Shown here in pieces: positions 28,901-40,900 of a DNA stretch of 64,000 nt. The translations under genes and the position numbers were made by a program. The notes beneath the pieces were generated by a model. It had not been told where the DNA came from, did not search any database, and saw only the letters and a program-made list of their open reading frames with translations. Location of the stretch: positions 7,869,001-7,933,000 of the forward strand of contig NC_135556.1 of assembly GCF_964340395.1 (NCBI RefSeq), in the 5' to 3' direction. Within the stretch, counting starts at the first letter, position 1. Every line of letters starts with the position of its first letter. Source of the stretch: Glandiceps talaboti (taxonomy: Eukaryota > Hemichordata > Enteropneusta > Spengelidae).

Positions 28901-31900
28901 ATACATAAAAGCTTATATAATATCAACTATGTTGGTTCCTTTTTTTAAAATTATATATGAGAAAAGATGTTAAACTTAACAGTTATCAAGATACGACAGT
29001 ATATTGGTAGGTAGAAGTATATTTGTGGCACCCCTCCTACCCGTACATCAACTCGAAAAAGTTTGAGAGATCTCTATCTCTTCCTACACTTATAAGCATA
29101 TTAAATATTCATTCAACTATTTTTAACTATTTTTTTTTGATAAGATATTCTAAATTAAATCAACTTTTTCTAAATATTTTGTGTTTATATTATTTTCATT
29201 TTCAGAAAAATATGAAAATATTCACCTGTAGATCCAGAATCTGGTTGGGTTGAAGTAGAAAATATATAAATTATTGCGTTTTACCAATACTTCTAATGTA
29301 CTTTTCCTATCTCTGGCAGTGAATATAAAATTTTCAGCTGCCGATTTAGAAATCTCAGTGGATTGGAGAAGAAGTTTACAAATTCAACTTTATAATTCAC
29401 ATGATCAGTACTGTGAATACAGGACAACCAAAAATTATTGCCACCCCCCACTCCCTCCATCATGCGATTTGAACCGATGAAATATGTACTGTGTAACATT
29501 ACCACCCATTCACGTTCTGGTCTTTACACTTTACGGAAACACAGTACAATTGTCACGTATTATTAGAATATCTGTATCTAATACTATATATCTGGTGTGA
29601 CAGTTATGTACACAAGTATTAGTCACTGCTGTTAATGTTACCACCTAAAACAGACAACTAATCCTGATAGCCAATGTGTGATGATCAGATCCTGATAGAC
29701 CACACGAAAAAACATCGTTCAGATCGGTATCACTGCACCTACCTGTTCACAGCAGGAGAATCCAAAACGTAATGACAATTGTATTAGAAAGCAACTTTTG
29801 TTTGAATGAGTATAGTTGAACACTAATTAAAATCCTACAGCTCGTGAGATAACAGTGCTGACATGAATTCACCACTGTGTTTGGTATGAAAAGGTAAAAT
29901 CTATTGAAGTGTAGCTGATTACCGAGCTGATGAAAATTGAATTCTTCGACATGTACTGAGGGCATCAAATTTGAACTTGTTCAAATAAAATGATCCCACC
30001 AGGGTGGGCACACAAAAACACATGTTGAATCTTGTTTCAAAGAATAACAAAGGCTAGCCCACTCTTCAAAGAAATAGCGGTGTTGTTTCAAAAGACACAT
30101 TAGCCAGAAATAGCACTGTGAAAAGGGAACTATGCCTCAGGTTGGGTGCCGATAATGTGAACGAATTGTGTTCCTGTTCTGACTTATGTAACCCTACATA
30201 AAGCAATGCAAACAGGTACAATAATGGTCACAGAAAGAGAGTATTCTCTACTTTTGGAAGTACGACAGACAGAATACTGAGTGGGCTGAGTTTCTTTCAC
30301 TTCTGTGTGCTTTCTGTGACAGGATGGGGATTACCTTGATCCATGAAGTCGACCTCCCTCTTCAACTAGTGTTACTTTATCAAAGGAAGTCAAATCTACC
30401 TGGATTCACACTTTTATTCACCAGACATCCTTCAAAACTATAATTACATTACAAACTGTGTTAGAATAAACTAACGATGTCTCTTGAGCACTGTCTTTGT
30501 CTCTCTCCGTCTTTCCCTTTCTCTCCACCCCCCCCCCCCCCTCTTCGTCTACCTTCCTCTCTCCCTTTAGTTTCTCACTCTCCCTCGTCTCTCCGTTCAA
30601 ACCCTGCCTCTTAACTTTACAAAATAACGGCACTGAAAGGACCCGTTTTTTAATCTAAACGGGTGACTATATGTAATATTGCGCACTGTGTGAACAGACA
30701 TGGCAGGAGGTACTACAATGTTGGGTATTCCTTTTCATTTCAATTTCCAGGGGGTTAAATTGTGTGAAGTTGAAACCATTCACACGGTCAAACAATCCAA
30801 ACTCATCAAACACCCAGTATTGGGTGACTACATCAGAGATAGGAGCTCACACCTTGCTTTCAGTACGATGAAAACACACTTCTCTACAATAACACTGATA
30901 TGAAGTATTTACTTCACACAGGTAACTTAACCCACAGAGTAGGATTTAAGTCACAGGGAGCTCCTGTAACACATGGCTGGCTGGTTGGGGGCATTACGTC
31001 AGACTAGGAACAATTCAACACGCTCCTGTACTACTTGGCTGGCTGGTTGGGGACATTACGTCAAACTAGGAACAATTCAAGACGCTCCTGTACTACTTGG
31101 CTGGCTGGTTGGGGGCATTACGTCAAACGTCAAACATCAAACAATACAAGACAAAGTGTGCAGGAAGTTTCCAAGTCATGCTATTTCAACATACTACTAA
31201 TATATACTGAGTTGTAACTTGATGCTCATGTGAAGGTGGACCGATTTCTATGTTTTTCCGGCCATGAGAAGAGGTAACGAGGCAGAACGCCATCTACAAT
31301 CTCATGATTATTTTGACCTTGGCTTATTTTTTGTAACTGTAATGCAATGTAGGAGGTGAAAGTACACTTCCATCCCCCCTTTCTGCATAACTGACTCTTC
31401 ACAGGTGAAAGTACTGTCCCTAATCTATACAGTGTGCATAAAAATACAGAACTGTTCGAGTTATATGCAAGTAAACAACAACAACAACAACAACAACCTC
31501 AACAACAACAACAACAACAACAACCTCCCCCTTCTCTAGAACACCTGTCCATAGTGTACAGGTATCCATACTGCAAAGGTTTCCAAATTTGAGAAAGATT
31601 GATCCTTTTTTTGAAATTTTGAAACCAGTGACAAAATATTGAAACCATAACTAAGATTGGACACCCCATAATCCACGTCGTTTTTTCAAAGTTTTTGACC
31701 ACAATTAGACCATCCATCATCATCTGAGGAAGTGTCAATATTACAATGAAACTTCTATAGCTGACGGGAAAAGTTTAAATCCTTTTCTTTTCACCAAGGA
31801 TTTCTTTCATTGTGGGACCACAATTTGGTTATTTACAAAAGACTATTTATTGAGTGCAATAGCTGAGCTTGTTGTGAAATACCATAACAACTCAGACAAA

Positions 31901-34900
31901 GTACGTACAAACAGAAAGTGACGTTTGTTTATCCAACAGTAATAACCTTTACACTCTTTCTTTTGTTACATTGTAACACTGGAATAATTGCAACATTTAG
32001 CGGCCTTCTACGAAGTTTCAATATAGACAGGTGTCACTGGACTGGTTACCAAACGCTTAAGACTTCTGAATGTATTGATTACGTGTATGACACAATATTG
32101 CGTGTTATGGTATGTGCTACTGGTGTTACTCAAATCAGATGTATCTAAAAAATATTTGTCAGATCGTTACTTATTAAACATTTGGGTATGCATTTATGAT
32201 TATACAAAAACCTAGTGCTTTCAGTCATTCTTGTCGTCAAAAACTTATAGATTTACACCTGTAAATGTTTTAAACTATTCAGAAAGTTAATGTTCATTTT
32301 CTAGAATAAAGCTGAACTTGACGCATCAGATCTTCTATTTAGGAAGACATGATGGGAGTTGGTTCTAAAATGGATGTGAAGGGGCTAAACCTGCCATAAA
32401 ATAGTTTGCTATCTCCGACTAAAGTCATAGGTAAACTAAATACAACCATGTCAACTTTATACATATTTCAAAAGCAAACAAAATTTTTTTAAAATAAGCA
32501 AAATTGCATCATATTATGTAAGTTGAGCTTAATCAGCACTTTGCATGAAATATAATAGGTAAAAACCAGCTAACAGTTCCAAAGTTTTAAGTATTTTCTT
32601 TCAGGGTGGTAAAGTAGGTAAAATCTTTCAAAGTTCCCTACGTATTTCTCTCTGGGTTCCCCATCAAAATTATATTACAAGGTATATGAAATATATGCAA
32701 GTTCTATCAGATTTCCCCTTCCCCTCTTACTGGGGTCCTAAACCTAGGCAGCAATATTGATTTACTGTACCAATTAACTAAAGATGAAAATAAGTTTTTA
32801 TATTGTGCTAGTCCTGGCAATAACATCTCAGCATCTACTAGCAGCTCTGTCAGAATCAAGTAACACATGCATGCATTTTAAAATCCTAAACACATACATA
32901 CATACATGCAGTCAGTGTGGCACTTGCAAGATATAATTATCTTGACTTGCATACCTTGTTATTATCAGCTTATCGTAGTAGTTCCAGTTACTTGCGATAC
33001 CACTAAACCGTGATCTTCAAAATCAGATCGATAAAAAATTCCACTCTCTCTCTAGTAACCTCCAAAGTTGTTGTGTTGATCAAATCACCGTTTAAACGAA
33101 AAACACAAACTTCCGCTCGTAAAGAAGTAGAGTTCTTAAGAAGTGAAGTCAAGTAACGCGAGGTCAGTAGGTAAAGTCCACACGTACTGACCGACCGACC
33201 GACTGACTGACTGCTGGGGCACACATACACACACGTAATAACTCCTTGCCTCTGGGTATACTAGTTTGAAGTGGTTGTGCTAACGGAAATAGCACCATGT
33301 GATCAAACAAGTAACATGAGTAGCAAAGGTCGATAACCAACCACACAGGCACCACTAGATGTCCAGTGAGTGACAACACTAATACCTGGATGATACATTG
33401 GACAAACATGGAAACTGATACTCTGTAGTTTACCTTCAGGTGAAACAATAGTATCAACTCTAAAACCGTTACTTCACTCATTCTAATCACTCAAGAATTA
33501 GGCATGCATGCGGCTATTCCTAGATATGCTAACACAGAATCACTCTGACCCGAGTGCCAACATTATGACATTAGCGCTATAGCTACAATTGGCCAATTCC
33601 TCAGCAACATTTACAACATTTAATTTTTAGACGGCATACAATAACCCTTGTGATTCATCCACAATATAAATAATCTGTTGATTTGCGATTACTGGTTGCT
33701 TGAGAACACATCCTCTAAAATTTACCTACGGTGGTCTCATTTAAATACATGTCACAAACATATTGAAATTGTTCATTAGCAGAAGTAATTGTAAGTCGAT
33801 CATTATCATCATTATTCATGTTGAATTAAGATTTTGACCATGTATGATGTCTAAAAGAGAAACACATTTCTTTTGTTTCTAAATATTTTTTTCATTGTTG
33901 TATTTTTTTTTTTTGTTCTCATTCAAAATACTTCCCCTTTGTTCAAATTTAAGCTATTGTTTTGAACATTTGCAAACAGTTATATATAAATGCCTACAGC
34001 TTGGTTGGGGCATGTTAAGTATTATGGCCATATATACTATGTGTGGATGTCAACGTGCTATCAAATCATTGCTAACGAATCATTGCTAACCATTACGATT
34101 CGATGAAGAATAGCGCTGTACTAGGTGATACTTAGTGTGGATGCCAACACGTTATCGAATCATCACTAACTATCATGATTCGATGAAGAATAGTACTAGG
34201 TGATACTTTTCAAGGGTGGTTGGAACAAGGTATTGAAGCCAACTTTGCATTCAAATGCAACATTTTACTGAAAATGCTTGAAAAAAAACCACCAAGTGGA
34301 TCAAATCTGTTTTGTTATTGGCGGCAACTTTCCCTCCAAAATTGGAATTACCATATAAAAAAAAAAACTTGTCGAAAGAAAAAAGGATTATTTGCATTGG
34401 ACAAAAATCACATTAAAGTTGCTATTATTTTACAATTACAATTAATATGGTGAATGCATGCATGTATCTCATAGGAAGTTTATGGAACTAGATCACCAAG
34501 CTGAAATATTAATCAGAATGCATTGGGAGCGGAAAAATCAACAAAAAGTAATTCTTTGCACAAGGTGAAAACCACCAACAAAAGTGTCTACATAGTATAT
34601 ATACATACCAATGTGTTGATGTATATCTCTTTCCTTTCTGAAATTCAAGCAACACAAGGCTTCCTTATAACAACAGGATGGAGAACTTCTAGGCATATCA
34701 AATATTGGTTGTCATGCTGCAAGACCGGCGTTTTTGTTCAAACTGACAGCGACTGTAGCATGACACAGGATGTATATGTATCATATATGATATTCGTGAC
34801 CTTTTTTTTTTGAATCAGTGGTCTGTGGCAAAGGCAAGTGAACACCTTGAGGTCAAAGTTCACACAAGAGGTGAGCTACCTCACTGATCGACTACGTCAG

Positions 34901-37900
34901 TATTTGACATGCTTATGAAACAGGTGACCCATTCTTGAGAGCAGTGGGCCATAAAATAATGCACAGCATACGTCAGAACTGGGAACGAAGTTGGACTTTT
35001 GATACAAGTGTTAAACATTTGGGACCTTTGCCTTACAACCGGACAATCTATGCTACCGATGGATGAGTGACGTGGTAACAGGTACCATCTTCACATTGAC
35101 GTATTTTCAACACACAAATATTTGACGATATCATAATTATTATCTATTATAAGGATGACTTGACTTGTTTTTTGAAATCTGTCAACACCTGTGTTAGACC
35201 TTGTATAGATAGTGGTTACATCAGAAGATAGCAGGTCATGGTTTCATTCCTATGTTATCTGTGTTTTGAATTCAGTGATGAAAACTGAACACACAAATAT
35301 ACATACTTTACATTCTTTCACTACACATCTTGTAACCCATGCTTTGGTCTGTCATCAAAACAAGTCATTAAGAATGAGATCCAATGAGATCCCTAGCCTA
35401 ACTAGATGCCTACCATGGCTTGCAATAACCAAGAGACTCGGCTATTGAACTGGACTGGCTTGATAGTTCTGGTGAACAACATATCAAAAGCCAAATATCT
35501 ACAAGTCTCTCGGCTATGTAAGTCAAACCCAGCACAAATTTTCTCTTATTCCCAATGCAAATAGGCAAAAAAAGTGTGTTTCTGGTAACCAGTGTTTTTG
35601 CTAAGGTTTGGGAACCCCGGTAACAGAAAGGGGGAAAGAGGTAAAACTGGTAGTGCTTCCCATGCAATGTATCATAGTTTAGGTGGGGAACCCCGGTAAA
35701 ATGATGTGGGAACCCCGGTAGATTTTACCTACTTACCGCCCTTAAATAAAACACTGGGTAACCCAACCAACACTAGTTTAAGCTGCCGACCCTAAACATT
35801 TGTTTACATGCAAAAAGGTACAATGATGACAATTTATTTCTATTTCCCTGTAGATTTTCTTGCCAAAGTATCTTTCATTGTTTTTTTAAAATCACATTCT
35901 AGAGAAAAACGATGTCTTTTCAGCCTATAACAGCACAGTCTGCATATTGTGTTTGTCTACTTCTGAATCACATAATTGTCTTCATTTACTTCTTGTACAC
36001 CTCATCAACAGATACAGAAGTATTGTGACCAATGAGTATCCTGTCTTGGGGTCAGAGTAAAAAAAAATTAAAAAAATAAAGTCCTGACCTACCTACCCTA
36101 TTTGCTGAAATCATATTATAGGAAACAAAATTATTTTTGCCTAATCTTAAATATGTGTTGTGACTATTGTCTCTTTGTAATAATCACAGTAATACTAATT
36201 TCAATGATTTGTGTTAGTGCTTTTAAAGTGTTATCACAAATTCAAATTGCCAATGTTGGGATTAATAAAGATATTGACTAAGTCTTTACCCATTGGGTCG
36301 ATTCAGCATCTCTCCCCGCTCTAATAAATTAACTAACTTTATTATAATATTTCTACTATCTCCATTCCCTAATCATAAATCAATCCCTCCTTATAACAAT
36401 AAATCAATGAATTATTGCCATCATATTTCAACCACCCCCTGTCAGATCAATTGACTAAACTTCATATTTCGACTATCGGTACTGTAAACGATATTTCAGT
36501 ATTTTCCTTGTTATTATTCAATTGCCAGAAATTCTCTCACTATGTAATTTATGTACGAATAACAAAATGCACTAAGTTGTTTCCATAGCTCTGCCAGATG
36601 AATCTTTTTCACCTAACCTTAATCCTACTCTGAACTGAGCCTTTAAAAGTTTAGCTTATCCTTCATTTCTGAAATAAACAAGACTACCAAGGTCTTTGAA
36701 ACTTTTGAGTACGACACTAGCCTAGAGGCTTTTCAACTTGACAATGTCGTTTGCCAAAGTGTTGTGTCTGATAGACATTTATTATTCTTTGGGCTACTTA
36801 TATACTTCCCTTGAATGTCTAGCCCTGAGAGTTGGCTGTCTGGTTTGAAAATGTTGTTTGTACTCTGTCAAGCTAGTAGATATGTCAAGTCAGATGGCCA
36901 AGTCTCTGAGCTATATTGTCAAGCAAGTATGTCAAGTCGGATAGCCAAGTCTCTGGATTATACTGTCAAGCCAGTATGTCAAGTCAGATAGCCAAGTCTC
37001 TGGGCTATACTGTCAAGCTAGTATGTCAAGTCAGATGGCCAAGTCTCTGGGCTATACTGTCAAGCCAGTATGTCAAGTCAGATAGCCAAGTCTCTGAGCT
37101 ATACTGTCAAGCCAGTATGTCAAGTCAGATAGCCAAGTCTCTGGGCTATACTGTCAAGTCAGTATGCCAAGTCAGATACCCAAGTCTCTAGGCTATACTG
37201 TCAAGCCAGTATGTCAAGTCAGATAGCCAAGTCTCTGGGATATACTGTCAAGCCAGTATGTCAAGTCAGATAGCCAAGTCTCTAGGCTATACTGTCAAGT
37301 CAGTATGTCAAGTCAGATAGCCAAGTCTCTGGACTATTGAATGTCTTGATCAATATCAAAATAAACAAAATTTGGTCAGTTATCCTGACTTGACCAAATA
37401 ATGTCTCATCAGACTTCACTGAGTGCCTTTCAACGACCTACGAAAGTGCATACACACACACATTTTGTGTGAGAAATTCCACTACAGCACAAAGATATAG
37501 GTCACCTCCCACCATAACACACCAGTTGCATTCCTCATAGTTATAATGCTGTCATCACAGCCTAGCAGGGAGTAAGTACATGTCAAAACTAAACAACCAT
37601 AAATCAGGTTTTATTGATATCCCAATTGGACTAGAAAGTAATGACATCATTCTTAAAAATACACACAATCATCTGAGGATCTACAAAGAATTGCTCGATA
37701 ATTAAGCATATGAAATATTCACACCCCTCAATGAAGCAAAGTCGCTATCTGCTTTATTGTTCTTTTGTCTGATTTACCACCATTGGTTTGTCATTAAAAC
37801 AGCTATAAATTACGACACCCTAGTGGACTGCTGTAATAGTATGTATGACCTGACCAAAATTCCAAATGTCTGAGATACAGATTATATCCATTTACATGTA

Positions 37901-40900
37901 ATTCTGCCCTAAACCTTGAATTGTATGGTATTAAACAGACGACCTCCTTTGTTTAGAGGTCATATTTGCACCGATTCAGTCTAAGTCATAAATTATACTT
38001 GACTGACTATATTATGGTATCAAACAATCAGGGTTTTTTTAAGCTGTATTCTTGGTGATTATGTTTTGTTTGAACATGTTGAGCTCATCTCCGCAAACCT
38101 GGGACACTGAAAACGGGACTTCTTAAAAGTGAATGAACAATATTCATCTACTTGACACTGGATTAATCTAATAATGAAGTTGTCACTGTCGACAAAATAC
38201 TCAAATTTTTTAAAAGTACAGACTGGCATTGTCATGGTTACTCATATGATGCAGTTCTCTTTATCTGAACTGAGCATTTTGATAGGAACAAGGAGATATA
38301 CAGTCCGGCAGGAGGGGGCTGATATGTACAGTCACATGAAGTCACCTGTGCATTTTGCCCATAGACTTGGCTATCTGACTAGACATGCTGGGCCATCAGA
38401 GTTTGTTCTGTGAACGACATTGTCAAGCTAGCTAGCAAAATCTCTGGGCTAGAGTGTATTTCCCTCAAAGACTTGCTTTACTTTATAATTTGTCATACAC
38501 ACAATATGAACTCTGATGGGGTTGATACGTAAAGTATTACAACATACCTAAAGTAGTGAATACACTATCAATAATTACAATACCTTACTATTCAATACCT
38601 TCCTAGCCCCCCCCCCCCTCCCACCACAACACACACACAGTTGTGGTGAACAGCAAATCTCAACACTGACCTTGTCTGCCCTCCTCTAGATGCTATACTA
38701 TATATAGCCTCTTCAAATCTCCAATACCAAACCATTTGGTTTGCTTTCTTCCACAATATGCAAACATGTGTTAGACAACAAGTTACAAGAACCATCCAGG
38801 ACTGGACAATAAATGCTATAAATATATTTAGGCTGCTGGCCAAGATCCAATTGACACTGTTTAGTTTTTGTTCCCTACCATTCAATCATGGTAAATCTTT
38901 GATGCTGTCTTAGGGGACATGATTTATACAACAAGCTGGTTATTGCTTGCTCACCCTAGATTTGACTATAAGTACCGTGTGTCAATGTTAATTGTAATGT
39001 AAGTCTATCATTTCATGATATAGCTGTATTCAATTATCAACTGAGTCAGTGTGGGTGGGTTGGTGAAACATTTTCCCATGGCATCTTAGCTTGTCTCAAT
39101 TATACATCTACCCTGCAAAACTACTAATATTATTCCCATATCACCTATGTCTCTATTTCTAGTTTAAAAGATATAAATTAACCAGGAGTTATTAATGTCT
39201 ACTGGCAGCAACCTTTGCTGACTGTCTGATGTTCATTAATATTATCACACCAGTAAACGTCAACATCCCATCAATATCCAGAATTGTCAGAAAGCCTATC
39301 CTGCTTTTGTCTAAATGAAGTGAGTATGATTTAATTTCTATGCTTGTTTTCCTTCTACACATTGCAGGGTTGTTGTTGTTGTTGTTGTTGTTGTTGTAAT
39401 GAAAACACAATTTACAAAAATAAGCCAAAGGGTCCTTGTTATGTGAAGTGTATACGATAATGAAAAATAATAACATGAGTTTTTATATATCACTTTCCCA
39501 CTGTGTGTTCAAACCTTTCAAATCGTGATTCACAATGCGATGAGTAAGACCATTGATAATAAAAACAACTCAATTTTACACCACAATCTCAAAAGTAACA
39601 CTCCTGTAATCCTTATTGTCTGGTAAGAAAGTTCAAACTACCTTATACTAGAAAGGCAGAGTGACTAATTACGGTGTTAGGGTAGCCACAAGGGGAACTA
39701 TTATATTCAACTCAGGGGGGGGATAAACGTCTTAGTGGTCAAATTAACGGATATTGGTCTGACAATGTGGTCAATCTTTGTAGGAGAAAAATATGACATT
39801 ACGTATTAACGAAAAATTAATCGTGAAGTAATTTACTGATTTTTCCTGGTGTGGTTTGATACACCAAAAAGGAAGATTGCGTGTGAGTCATCCAGTCTTG
39901 CGCTTTGCACACAGCCATCGTAGTGTCAATTTTAATAAAGTATTTTATCTGTTAATTTTTCTACAAATAAGGGATGATTAGAATATGAATCACAAATATA
40001 TACATTTATAGTAATTATCTCACTTGTATATTTTGAACAAAATGGTGAGCATTAGTTCTGTACCTTTCGACGTTTTCCAACTTTCACATTTAAATATAAG
40101 ACAGAAGTGAATTACCATATAATTAATTATTCAGAAAAAAAACAATATTTGCATATCAAATCATGCAAATAAATTCATTTTTGTTTAAAGGTGGTGAAGT
40201 ATTCAGACAATTTCCTGGGGCAATCGGAAGGAAACGAGGCCACCACGCTTTGTTTGATAAGTGTCTGCTTTGTAGAAAATTCACACTATTTATTTAAGTC
40301 TCAGGTCTACACGACACACTTCTGAAACAGGTGACATGGAGAATCAACCTCTTGAAGAAATAAAAAAGAACTTTTTTTGTATTGAATATCGGTCAACATT
40401 TCCCACGGGATAGAATCTATAAGCACGTAAAAGGGTAGGCTCTAACATATGGAATGATCCCCTGAGGAGTGAAACCTTATACAGTGCTATGAGTTGCAGA
40501 CAAACTGCAACTCTCAAGAGCTCTGAGAAAAGTACTTTCTATTCACGACACTCCTAATGTAACTTGATTTCTTGGTAAAACACACACCGGTTGGACAATG
40601 CCCGATGGATTTGCAAACTGTGTTTGACATGTGATTGGTCATAGGGGAACTAACCTATAAAATGCTTTGGCCGATATCCTGGGTTTGAGTCAGAGAGAGA
40701 AGTGTGGAAACTCTACCTGGGCTTGAGTCAAAGGGAAGTATAGAAACACTATCTGATCAGCTTGATCTTCATTTCCCTCTCAAATTTCATTTATCATTAG
40801 TTTTATCAAGTATGGAATAATTCTCACTTGCATACGGAAACTTATATTGTCATATAATACAAACCCAAATTTTAAAATTCTGAAAACAATCACTGCAGGA

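Noticed and set aside
33164-33490. ATG-started block MSEVTVLELILLFHLK ending at a gtaaac donor, as an alternative first exon
   Set aside because: It ends in phase 0 whereas the SAM exon needs phase 1; the frame that would fit has a stop and no ATG. It could only be non-coding 5' UTR.
36916-37191. Open frame across the 47-bp array
   Set aside because: It is a by-product of the minisatellite; the period is not a multiple of three and the frame has no splice or start support.
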